Program-made: the position numbers and the translations under genes | Notes under the pieces: model-generated | Told to the model about the DNA's origin: nothing | The model's input: only the letters and a program-made list of their open reading frames with translations | Databases searched by the model: none | NCBI GenBank assembly: GCA_016926955.1 | Contig: JAFGNN010000025.1 | Span: forward strand, 1 to 64,000 | Direction: 5' to 3' | From: Spirochaetales bacterium | GTDB taxonomy: Bacteria; Spirochaetota; Spirochaetia; Treponematales; UBA12059 | DNA: 64,000 bases | In this document: positions 8,471 to 16,375 of the stretch, piece after piece | Layout: every line of letters starts with the position of its first letter | How positions within the stretch are numbered: the stretch's first letter is position 1

Positions 8471-10282
8471 ATGAGGATCGTGTTCGCGCAATTGCCCTTG
8501 CAGGAAAGCCTCGGCGAAGGCGCCCGGGACAACGAGCCGTACGCGGCGGGCCTACTCGTGGCCGCGGCCGAACGGGCAGGCCTGCTCCACCGGGACGAAT
8601 GCCTCATACTCGACGGCGACCTCATGGACACAGGCGGCGACGCCGCGATCTGCTCCGCCATCGCCGAGGCCGAACCCGAGATCGCCGTTTTCAGCCTTTT
8701 CGACTGGAACCTCGACCGTTCGATCTGGATCGCCCGGAAACTGAGGCCCCGCCTGCCCGGAACCGTGTTGCTGGCCGGCGGACCGGCGGCGGTGCCCGAC
8801 GACGAGGCGATACGCCAGGGTCCCTTCGACGTCATCATCGAGGGCGAGGGCGAGATCGCGTTCGCCGAATTCCTGGCGGATCGGGCGATGCGGTCGCACA
8901 AGCACCGCTACCGCGCGGCCACGCGCGTGGCTCCCGGCTCCATCGTCGATCCCTACCTGTCCGGAGTGCTCAAGGTGAACCCCGCTCGCCGCGTGCGCGT
9001 CGAGTCGGCGCGCGGCTCGCTCCAGCACTCGATGGCCTGGGTGCCGAGGGAAGGGCTCGAATGCCTGCCCCTGGCTCCTTCCCTCGCCGCCCGCGTGGCG
9101 CGACTGGCCTCCAAGGAACGGGCGGATGAGCTTTTGGTGGTGGCGCCGCTCGGTTCAGTCCAGGACCTGGAGCTTTCGCTCAAGGAACTGGCCGGCGCGA
9201 ACGATTCGGGCGTTCCCGTCGAACTCGTCCTCGATCCGGCCCTGGTTTCCGAAGAAGCGGCGCGCCTGGCCGCCGACGCCGCCGTCGAGACGGTGCGTCA
9301 CGAACTTCCCACGGTGACTCCCGCGGCGCTCGAGGCGCTCGGCGCGCGCTTCGACCGCGAAGCGTTCGAACGGGGCGCCGAAGCGCTGTGGAACTCGGGC
9401 ATCCGCACCCGTGCGGGGCTCCGCATAGGCTTGCCGGGCGAAGACTACGACGCCATCATCGACGCATTCGACTTCCTCGGCATGGCTGGCCTCGGCCAGG
9501 ACGCCGACGTGCTGCCCCTCGCCGTCGCGCCCGGAAGCCGCTGGCGCGCCGATCCGACGGGGCACGGAATCAAGGAATTCCTGGAGCGCCCGCCCTACTA
9601 TGTGCTGGAGACCGATTGGCTGGACGAGGACGACCTAATAGACGCCATCGGCGCCTTCGAGGAAAGCTTCGACGTGGCCTGGAACGTTCCGACCACCCCA
9701 AATTTCGCGCCGGAGCGCGGAGGGTTCGTCTCCTTCGCGGATCTCCGACGCGCGGGAGCCCTGGACCGGCTCGCGCTCGCGCCGGAGCGCCTCGCCAACT
9801 CGGTGACCCTCCTGCTCGGCGCGGACGATCCGGAGAACATCGCGCGCGCCGCGCGCGCCGCGCGCGAACTGCTCAAGGAGAATCCCTTCACCCTGTGGCA
9901 GATAGTCCTCTGGTCGAACTCGTCCCTGCCCGCCCGTCAGACGGTACGGAAGCTGGCCGACGCGTTCTCCGCGCCGGAACACTACTACGAGCTATCGCGG
10001 GCGTTCTCGCTGGATCCGCAACGAGGCTTCCAGGCGCGGCTCTTCTTCGCCACGAGGACCCCGTCGCTGGCTCTGGCCTCGCTGAAGGAAGCCGCCGACC
10101 TCGAGACCATCTTCGTCCTCGACAACGAGCCCGCGCGCGGCTGGGAGCGTGTCATCGAGCAGTGGCCCTTCCTCGCGTTCGACCGCGACGCGACGGGGTT
10201 CTCGCTGCTGTATGACGCCATGAACGCGTACCGCGCCTACCCCGACCTCGTGCTCGAAGCCCCGTCCGAGCTCTGGAAGTGA
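8471..10282 (+). CDS. B12-binding/radical-SAM-like protein lacking the cluster cysteines
   Basis: A 603-residue protein with the layout of B12-binding radical SAM enzymes. The N-terminal 130 residues form a cobalamin-binding-like Rossmann domain (LAGGPAAVPDD near 101-111, IIEGEGE near 122-128) but lack the DxHxxG cobalamin ligand motif. The barrel region ends in IGLPGEDYDAI. Where active relatives have RGCxxxCxxC, this protein reads RGSLQHSMAW: the three iron-sulfur ligands align with Ser183, Ser187 and Trp190. It therefore probably cannot bind the 4Fe-4S cluster. I chose the internal ATG (MRIVFAQL), with GAAAGG upstream, over the GTG in the track; a TATAGT -10 hexamer lies at 8425. Function unknown; it may be a structural or regulatory descendant of an enzyme. 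Confidence 0.8.
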   Translation: MRIVFAQLPLQESLGEGARDNEPYAAGLLVAAAERAGLLHRDECLILDGDLMDTGGDAAICSAIAEAEPEIAVFSLFDWNLDRSIWIARKLRPRLPGTVLLAGGPAAVPDDEAIRQGPFDVIIEGEGEIAFAEFLADRAMRSHKHRYRAATRVAPGSIVDPYLSGVLKVNPARRVRVESARGSLQHSMAWVPREGLECLPLAPSLAARVARLASKERADELLVVAPLGSVQDLELSLKELAGANDSGVPVELVLDPALVSEEAARLAADAAVETVRHELPTVTPAALEALGARFDREAFERGAEALWNSGIRTRAGLRIGLPGEDYDAIIDAFDFLGMAGLGQDADVLPLAVAPGSRWRADPTGHGIKEFLERPPYYVLETDWLDEDDLIDAIGAFEESFDVAWNVPTTPNFAPERGGFVSFADLRRAGALDRLALAPERLANSVTLLLGADDPENIARAARAARELLKENPFTLWQIVLWSNSSLPARQTVRKLADAFSAPEHYYELSRAFSLDPQRGFQARLFFATRTPSLALASLKEAADLETIFVLDNEPARGWERVIEQWPFLAFDRDATGFSLLYDAMNAYRAYPDLVLEAPSELWK

Positions 10283-10319
10283 AGCGGTCCTCCGCGCCCG
10301 GAGGCCTTCCGGAAGGCAA

Positions 10320-10730
10320 TCACTCCTCGATGGGCTTGTCCTTGAGGAAGGGGACGTAGAGCTTGTCCTCCTTCATGATGTGGGTGCCGACCCAGTCGAT
10401 GAGGAAGTTGAGGGTTTCCGAGGTCACGGTCAGCTCGCCACGAGCGTGCTTGAGCGCGATCTCCTCGACCCGCTGGAGCAGCGCCTTGTGGGCCTTGACG
10501 TGACCGGGGGCGCCGTCGTATCCGTGTGCCGCGAAGGCTTTCTCCTCGGTGGCGAAATGGTAGACGGTGTACTTCGCGAGCCCGTCGATGATGCCGCCCA
10601 GGACTTCCTTGCCCTTGCGTTGCAGCATGGCCTCGTGCAGCTGGTTGACGAAGGAGACGAGCTTCATGTGCTGCTCGTCGATGACGGGAATCCCGGTGGA
10701 CAGCTTGTCGTCCCAGTCGAAAAATGCCAT
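10320..10730 (-). CDS. Bacteriohemerythrin
   Basis: A 136-residue single-domain oxygen-binding protein with a non-haem di-iron site in a four-helix bundle. All seven expected ligands are visible: His21 (DEQH), His58 and Glu62 (HFATEE), His77 and His81 (GHVKAH), His117 and Asp122 (HIMKED). Such proteins store, deliver or sense oxygen in microaerophiles and anaerobes. It is a free-standing gene, convergent with the preceding B12/SAM-like gene. The 177 bases between it and the next gene on the same strand hold no ORF I can support. Apart from AT-rich patches I see no convincing promoter there. Confidence 0.96.
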   Translation of the reverse strand: MAFFDWDDKLSTGIPVIDEQHMKLVSFVNQLHEAMLQRKGKEVLGGIIDGLAKYTVYHFATEEKAFAAHGYDGAPGHVKAHKALLQRVEEIALKHARGELTVTSETLNFLIDWVGTHIMKEDKLYVPFLKDKPIEE

Positions 10731-10907
10731 GGAGAACCTCTCGCTGATGGGTTAAGCGAAGGGTAATGAATCCGCCCGGGAAAATCCAATCAGCCCGCTT
10801 CGTCGATCCCCAGCGTCCATCCAGGCTTTGCACTCGCATAATGGCGGCGTGCCAGGCCCACCCGTGGTCGGCCAAAATGAAGGTTCTTCGCCGCACTCAG
10901 GGGACGA

Positions 10908-11888
10908 CTAGTACGCCGCCTTCAGATCCACGCGCGTCCTGCACTCCCCGGTTTTCGCCCATTCGATGATGTTGTCCACGGTGGCTGCGGCGTTGAGGTC
11001 GATGGCCTCGTGCGTAGAACCGCCGACGTGCGGCGATATGATGACGTTCGGCAATTCATGGATGGGGAAGCGCGACGGGGCGCCCTCGGTCGCTCCGCCC
11101 TTGGGGTATGCGTACCACACGTCGATGCCCGCGCCGGCCAGGACCCCTTCGGAGAGGGCGAGCCATAGCCCTTCCTCGTCGACGACCGCGGCCCGGCCGA
11201 CGTTGACCAGGAATTTGCCTTTCATGCGGAGCAGTCGCTCCTTCGATATGAGTCCCTCGGTCTCGCCCGTGTGAGGCAAGGTGACGAAGACGAGCTCGGC
11301 GGCGTCGAGGGCGGCATCCAGGTCGGTTACGACGCGGTCGAAGCCCGTCGGGGTGCCGAGCGCGGCGCGGCGGCGGTAACCGCTCACGTCGCAGCCGAAC
11401 GCCTTGAGCAGCCTGGCGAGCTCGACGCCGATGGCTCCCGTGCCGAGGACGAGGGCCTTGCGGCGGTAGATCGAATGCCAGAAATCCTCGGCGCCCTTTC
11501 CCACCCAGAAGCCATGCCAATGCCCGCGGACGAGGTCGTTGTGGAACTCGGTGATCCGCCCGAAAAAGTCGAGGGTCATGGCAAGCGCGCGCTCGGCGAC
11601 GCTTTCCGCGTTGCCGTGGCAGTTGAAGACGGATACGCCGCGCCCGATCAGGAGTTCCGCGGGAAGGTGATTGAGTCCGACGAAGGGCACGAACAGCGCC
11701 TTGAGCGCGCCGGCGGCCTCAAGTCGCTCGCGCGGCAGGGGATTCGCGACGATGGCGTCGAAGGCGTCTATGCCTGCGACCGCCTTCTCCATGTCGGTCT
11801 CGAACTCGACCTCGGGCAAGGCGGCCTTGAGCCTGTCGACCTCGCGCCGCCACACCGCGTTCAAGGGCATGCAAAAGCCGATCTTCAT
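10908..11888 (-). CDS. D-isomer-specific 2-hydroxyacid dehydrogenase family protein
   Basis: A 326-residue NAD(P)-dependent oxidoreductase of the D-2-hydroxyacid dehydrogenase family. The nucleotide-binding motif GTGAIG is at 149-154. The residues after the second strand are SGYRRR instead of an acidic residue, which suggests NADPH preference. The catalytic Arg (NVGRAAV, Arg232) and His (SPHVGG, His287) are present, but the segment that is normally DVFxxEP reads DVWYAYP, so the usual catalytic Glu is missing. The ATG is fixed by a GGAGG eight bases upstream; the TTG 12 bases earlier in the track overlaps that site and is unlikely. Substrate unknown. Confidence 0.85.
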   Translation of the reverse strand: MKIGFCMPLNAVWRREVDRLKAALPEVEFETDMEKAVAGIDAFDAIVANPLPRERLEAAGALKALFVPFVGLNHLPAELLIGRGVSVFNCHGNAESVAERALAMTLDFFGRITEFHNDLVRGHWHGFWVGKGAEDFWHSIYRRKALVLGTGAIGVELARLLKAFGCDVSGYRRRAALGTPTGFDRVVTDLDAALDAAELVFVTLPHTGETEGLISKERLLRMKGKFLVNVGRAAVVDEEGLWLALSEGVLAGAGIDVWYAYPKGGATEGAPSRFPIHELPNVIISPHVGGSTHEAIDLNAAATVDNIIEWAKTGECRTRVDLKAAY

Positions 11889-11908
11889 GCCGACCTCCAA
11901 AACAATGA

Positions 11909-12024
11909 AACCACGGAGGCACGGAGACGGGAGAGAAGAGGGAGGAATTTCAATAAACGGGCGCGAATCCGATACCGACCCTTACCCGTTTCCTCCTCGT
12001 TCTTTCCTCAGTGTCTCCGTGGTT
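11909..12024. repeat. CCACGGAGG hairpin element, copy 4
   Basis: Left arm AACCACGGAGGCACGGAG at 11909 and a shorter right arm CAGTGTCTCCGTGGTT ending at 12024. It lies 15 bases after the stop of the sigma factor gene and about 20 bases upstream of the dehydrogenase start. Because it sits just above the dehydrogenase GGAGG site, it could uncouple the two genes. Confidence 0.88.
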
Positions 12025-12039
12025 CGCTCTCGACGGTCA

Positions 12040-13062
12040 TCAGACCTCGTTCTGGTATTCGCTGAGCTGCTGGAGCTCCTTGAGCTTCTGGATGGCCTTC
12101 TCCTGGATCTGGCGCACGCGTTCGCGGGTGATGCCCAGGATGCGGCCGGTTTCCTCGAGGGTGCGCGGACCTTCGCCGTTGAGCCCGTAGCGCAGGGTTA
12201 TGATGGTCATCTCGCGCTGCGAAAGGCTCTTGAGCACCGTCCCGAGGGTGTCCTGCAGGGTCATCGAGAAGACTTCCTCGAAGGGTTCCACGGCGTTCTC
12301 GTCGCGTATCAGATCCGACAGGTGGGTGACGTTGTCCTCGTCCACCGTGGTGTCGAGGCTCGCCGTCTCCTGCGAAAGTTTCATGATCTCCTTGACCTTG
12401 CGCGCGTCCATGCCGAGCTTCTGCGCCAGCTCCTCGGGATTGGGATCCCGTCCGAGATCCTGCGTCAGCTGCTTGGCGACAAAGTAGACCTTCTTGATGG
12501 TGTTGAGCATGTGGATGGGGATGCGAATGACCCGTCCCTTGTCCGCGAGGCTCTTGATGATGGCCTGCCGTATCCACCAGGTGCCGTAGGTGGAGAAGCG
12601 GCACCCGCGGGTGTAGTCGAAGCGCTCCACCGCCTCGATGAGGCCGATGTTGCCCTCGTCGATCAAGTCGAGGAGCGAGAGGCCGCGGTGTTGGTAGTTC
12701 TTGGCTATGGACACGACGAGGCGCAGGTTGGAGGAGATCATGCGGTTCTTGCAGCGCATGAGCTCCGAGTCGACATCGGCCTTCTCGGCGAGCAGCGCCG
12801 CGTCGAGGCGCGAAAGGTCGACGCCGTCGGCCGACAGGGCCACGATCTCCTTCGAGCGGGCGCGAGTCTTCTGGATGCGCTCACCGAGCTGGAGTTCCTC
12901 CGCTGCTGTCAGCAGGGGGAAGCGGGATATCTGCTTGAGGTAGAGGGCGAGGGGATCCGTTTCCTTTTGATGTCGAGTCTTGGCCTTTTTCTTGATCGCC
13001 AGGGTGGTCCGGGGTTTTTTCTTCTTGGTCGGCGGCTGCTTCGATGCCACGTTCTCGCTCAT
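12040..13062 (-). CDS. RpoS-like group 2 sigma-70 factor
   Basis: A 340-residue sigma factor with regions 1.2, 2, 3 and 4 but without the long region 1.1 and non-conserved insert of housekeeping RpoD. Region 1.2 is seen at DPLALYLKQISRFPLL, region 2 at NLRLVVSIAKNYQHRGL and YGTWWIRQAI, and region 4 at TLEETGRILGITRERVRQIQ. The basic Lys-rich N-terminus (KKKKPRTT) is unusual. The size and domain set fit RpoS-type alternative factors. I chose the ATG at MSENV, which has GGGGAAAG upstream, rather than the first ATG in the track. An AT-rich patch (13140-13205) just upstream probably holds its promoter. The gene immediately upstream on the same strand encodes an NlpD-like LysM/LytM protein, the same order as nlpD-rpoS in gammaproteobacteria. 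Confidence 0.9.
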   Translation of the reverse strand: MSENVASKQPPTKKKKPRTTLAIKKKAKTRHQKETDPLALYLKQISRFPLLTAAEELQLGERIQKTRARSKEIVALSADGVDLSRLDAALLAEKADVDSELMRCKNRMISSNLRLVVSIAKNYQHRGLSLLDLIDEGNIGLIEAVERFDYTRGCRFSTYGTWWIRQAIIKSLADKGRVIRIPIHMLNTIKKVYFVAKQLTQDLGRDPNPEELAQKLGMDARKVKEIMKLSQETASLDTTVDEDNVTHLSDLIRDENAVEPFEEVFSMTLQDTLGTVLKSLSQREMTIITLRYGLNGEGPRTLEETGRILGITRERVRQIQEKAIQKLKELQQLSEYQNEV

Positions 13063-13208
13063 CCGGCTTTCCCCTTTATTCCGGTCCGGGGACGAAGGAA
13101 CGCCCGGAATAGGCGCTGGCGTCCGTCCCGGGGAACGGCTAGAGTAGTTTAATGCATGCACATTCGCTTATCAAATTTTCGCAACGTTTTTATTGACATT
13201 TTTGCGTT

Positions 13209-14066
13209 TCACCGCGAGGGCTCACGCGGGGCGCTTCCCGGATCGATGGCCGCGCCGTTCCGGAAGACCATGAAGTAGGCGACCGGCCTGCGCTCGGCCA
13301 GGTCCATGCCTACCGTTCCGATCCGGGTTCCGGGCGACACCGCGTCGCCTACCTTGACCTCGAGCCGATCGGCTCCGCCGTAGACGTAGATCAATCCGTC
13401 TCCAGCCTGCACGAACGCCACCCGGCCGAAGCCGCGGAAGGGTCCCGCCGAGACGACGGTACCGGACCGGACGGCGACGATGGGGGCGGAATCCGCCGCG
13501 TCGATGGCGATGCCGAAGAGCTTTCCGTCCAGGTAGCGCTGGGGGCCCGCCGCCGGCCAGGCCCCGGCAGGCGCGGCGGGCTTTGCGGCACCCGTTCCCC
13601 TGTCCGCGGAGGCACCGACCGACGTAGCCTTTCCCGCCGAGCCCGCGGTTCCGCTTCCCGTCGTCCCGGAGGCTGCCGGAGGCGTTTCGCCGGCCTTCCC
13701 GGCGACGGCGGCCGGCACGAGCAGACGGTCGCCGGGACGGATGAGGGCATCGCTTCCAAGACCATTCAGCGCGAGCAGCTCGGCCAGCGGGATGCCGTAG
13801 CGGCGCGCTATGCCGTAGAGGGTTTCGCCCTTGTCGACCACATGGACGGCGGGAATGAGCAGGCGGGCGCCCACGGAGAGCTTGCGCGCGTCCGTGATGC
13901 CGTTGGCCTTGAGGATGGCCTCGGCGCTCACCCCATAGGCTCGCGAGAGGGAGTAGACGGTTTCACCCTTGCCGAGCACATGCCAAACGGGCTCGGCGGC
14001 GGCGAGGGGCGCGGCGGCTAGCAGCAGGGCGGCGACGAGGGCCGCGGGGGTTCGGGCGTTACGCAT
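13209..14066 (-). CDS. LysM / degenerate LytM (M23-like) exported protein, NlpD-like
   Basis: A 285-residue exported protein. A signal peptide (AALVAALLLAAAPLAAAEP) is followed by two LysM peptidoglycan-binding repeats (about 28-72 and 74-118), an Ala/Gly/Thr-rich linker and a C-terminal LytM-fold domain. The M23 metal and catalytic residues are not recognisable: the position of the usual HxH motif reads AYFMVFRN and no HxxxD is seen. This matches non-catalytic LytM factors such as NlpD and EnvC, which activate amidases at the division site. Such a role is an inference. The gene lies directly upstream of an RpoS-like sigma gene, 146 bases apart on the same strand. Confidence 0.88.
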   Translation of the reverse strand: MRNARTPAALVAALLLAAAPLAAAEPVWHVLGKGETVYSLSRAYGVSAEAILKANGITDARKLSVGARLLIPAVHVVDKGETLYGIARRYGIPLAELLALNGLGSDALIRPGDRLLVPAAVAGKAGETPPAASGTTGSGTAGSAGKATSVGASADRGTGAAKPAAPAGAWPAAGPQRYLDGKLFGIAIDAADSAPIVAVRSGTVVSAGPFRGFGRVAFVQAGDGLIYVYGGADRLEVKVGDAVSPGTRIGTVGMDLAERRPVAYFMVFRNGAAIDPGSAPREPSR

Positions 14067-14188
14067 CCGCTCCCATCATCGGCGGGAAACACCCCGGTGT
14101 TTAGCCGGGTATTGCGCGATTCCGGGGCAAGATCGGCTCTGCGGCGGGCACCCCGCCGCGTGCAGGAAGGCCGAGGCAGGGGTCCGAT

Positions 14189-15031
14189 TCAGGCGGGCGG
14201 ATCGGCTCGCTCCTCGAAGAGCCAGCGGCCGGCGTCGTCGAGTATCTTGGAGAGGATGACCACGTGGACCTCGGTGCGGGCGCGCTCGGCCTCGCGAGCC
14301 CAGGCTTCGCTCTTGCGCCAGCGCGCTCGGAGCGCGGAGCGCTTCGCGTACGCCTTCTCGACGAGGTTCCGGGACTCGACCGGGTCGCCCAGCGCAGGCG
14401 CAGCGAGATTGGCCAGCAGGTAGGCGGAAAGCAGGCCCAAGGTGGGATCCTTCGTGTCAACGGTCTTCACGAGCTCGGGCGCGGCTTCGGCGCCACGCTT
14501 CAGAAGCACGAGCGCGAACGCGTGGAAGAAGCCCAGCCAGGCCCGGTTGTCCACGTCGCGGAAGGGCAGGAACTCTTCGCAGAACGAGAGCACCGAAGAG
14601 GGATCGTTGCGGAGCAGGCGCGGAACGGCGAAGATGACGGCATTCCGCCTCAGCATCGCGGGCTTTCGCGAACGCAACTCGGATTCGAGGCGCTCTACCC
14701 CCGACAGGTCCGCGCGGAGAAGCGAGGCGTTGACCATGAGACGGACGTACTGGCCGCGAAACGCGCCCTTGCCGTACATCCGCTCGGAGAGCAGGGAAGA
14801 AAGGGCCGCCCAGTCCTCCTTCTCCACCAGCGTGAACACCCGCCGGTTGGCCAGGAAGAAGCCGTTGAGGGCGGCGAGCGCGACGACGAAGAAGAGCGCC
14901 ATCGGCCAGTTCGCGGACCAGAATCCCGCGGAGGATCCGGCGCCGAGCACGACGAAGGGCATGAGGAAGATGAACAGGAAGGAGAAGGCGAAAACCGCGT
15001 TGAAAAGAACGAAAATAGTCGTAAACTTCAT
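14189..15031 (-). CDS. Two-helix membrane protein of unknown function
   Basis: The 280-residue protein starts with two transmembrane helices (about 6-30 and 41-63), followed by an alpha-helical, repeat-like soluble domain rich in Leu, Arg and Glu. The soluble part has no motif that I recognise; its helical spacing could fit a TPR-like solenoid. The ATG (MKFTT) is chosen over the TTG in the track; TTGGAG lies 12 bases upstream. It is divergent from the HD-GYP gene, and a TATAGT hexamer on the minus strand at 15061-15066 is a plausible -10 element for it. Confidence 0.65.
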   Translation of the reverse strand: MKFTTIFVLFNAVFAFSFLFIFLMPFVVLGAGSSAGFWSANWPMALFFVVALAALNGFFLANRRVFTLVEKEDWAALSSLLSERMYGKGAFRGQYVRLMVNASLLRADLSGVERLESELRSRKPAMLRRNAVIFAVPRLLRNDPSSVLSFCEEFLPFRDVDNRAWLGFFHAFALVLLKRGAEAAPELVKTVDTKDPTLGLLSAYLLANLAAPALGDPVESRNLVEKAYAKRSALRARWRKSEAWAREAERARTEVHVVILSKILDDAGRWLFEERADPPA

Positions 15032-15139
15032 GCGGATCGGCTCCAATAATAATGGAAAGGACTATAGGGGCCGTTTCGCCCCGGGTCTCGCGAAAAGTCG
15101 AGTGTACGGCCGTGGGAGCACGGGGTCAATGGGGGATGG

Positions 15140-16294
15140 ATGAACGGAGTTCCGGTCAAGGATCTCAAGCCCGAGGATTACTACAACGCGCCGGTCTTCC
15201 TTGACGACGACTACATATTGCTGACTCCCGAGACTCCCGTCACCAAGCAGCTCGTGATGGCCTTGCAGGAGTGGGATTTTCGGCAAATCCGCAGCGATGG
15301 CGTCCCCGGCGAGCGCATCGAGGTCGAATCGAACGCCAAGGCCGACGGATCGGAACCCAAGGTGGTCGCGGTCGGGGCGGTGGTCGCGGACGGCGAACGG
15401 CTCGAACGGATCCGGGTCTTCTACGAGGATTTCGTCGCCTGGGTGGAGGCGCTCTTCACCCGTTACGTCACCCGCAACGAGCTGGGTCTCAAGGAAATCA
15501 CCGATCGCTCGAAGTCACTGGTCGAAACCGTGGCCGAGAACCGGCGGCTCATGCTCCGCGTCATCGGCACGGTGCCGCCGCACTCCAACTACCTGGTCGC
15601 GCACGCGGCCCGTTCGACCGTGCTGGCCGTCGTGCTCGGACAGGCGCTCAAGCTGCCCGCCCATCGCCTCATCGAGCTCTGCATGGCCTCGGTGGTCCAC
15701 GAGATCGGCATGGTCCGACTTCCGCCCCAGCTCTACATGGCGGACCGCAAGCTGACCGATCAGGAACGCAACTCGATCTCCGCGCACCCTCTGCTCGGCT
15801 ACAAGATTCTCAAGGAGAAGCAGTTCCCGCTGGCCATCTGCCTGTCCGCTCTCGAGCACCACGAGCGGATGAACGGCGCGGGATACCCCAGGCGCGTGAC
15901 CGGCGAAAAAATCTCGCTCTACGCCCGCATCATCGCGGTGGCCTGCTCGTACGACGCCCTTACCGCGGCCCGGCCGTTCAAGGAAGCCCGTGGAGGCTCG
16001 GCGAGCATACTCGAGCTGTTGCGCAACGAGGGCAAGCAGTACGACGAAACCGTCATCAAGGCGCTCGTCTATTCGCTCTCCATCTTCCCCGTCGGTTCCT
16101 ACGTCCTGCTTACCAACGGCAAGAGCGCCCAGGTGGTGGACGTCAACACCGAGAATCCGCGCTACCCGGTGGTGCAGGTGCTCGGCGTGCGCACGCCCGA
16201 CGGAAAGGAAGTGATAGTCCAGACGAGCGAAACCGGCGTCCGGGTCCTGCGCGCGCTGACCAAGGCCGAGGCCGCGGAGCGCATGCCGACCTGA
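15140..16294 (+). CDS. HD-GYP-type protein with an altered HD dyad
   Basis: A 384-residue protein with an N-terminal region of about 130 residues of unknown fold, a C-terminal HD-GYP domain and a short beta-rich tail. HD-GYP enzymes hydrolyse cyclic di-GMP. The domain is recognised by HPLLGYKIL, EHHERMNGAGYP and DALTAARPFKEA. The metal-binding dyad, normally LLHDIGK, reads VVHEIGM (His188-Glu189), so the key aspartate is Glu and the following Lys is Met. It may be inactive or a sensor, as in some degenerate HD-GYP proteins. The GYP part of the motif is kept. GGGGGATGG just upstream of the ATG is the likely ribosome-binding site. Confidence 0.85.
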   Translation: MNGVPVKDLKPEDYYNAPVFLDDDYILLTPETPVTKQLVMALQEWDFRQIRSDGVPGERIEVESNAKADGSEPKVVAVGAVVADGERLERIRVFYEDFVAWVEALFTRYVTRNELGLKEITDRSKSLVETVAENRRLMLRVIGTVPPHSNYLVAHAARSTVLAVVLGQALKLPAHRLIELCMASVVHEIGMVRLPPQLYMADRKLTDQERNSISAHPLLGYKILKEKQFPLAICLSALEHHERMNGAGYPRRVTGEKISLYARIIAVACSYDALTAARPFKEARGGSASILELLRNEGKQYDETVIKALVYSLSIFPVGSYVLLTNGKSAQVVDVNTENPRYPVVQVLGVRTPDGKEVIVQTSETGVRVLRALTKAEAAERMPT

Positions 16295-16375
16295 GGCCGG
16301 GCGGGGCCTTTCCGCTTCCCTTCCCGTTCGATATGCTTGCCCTCGATAGCAATACCTCCGAAAGAGGAGCAAGGC

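Noticed and set aside
10731-10907. A sigma-54-like TGGCAC element upstream of the bacteriohemerythrin gene
   Set aside because: The invariant GC of the -12 element is not at the required distance from the GG of the -24 element.
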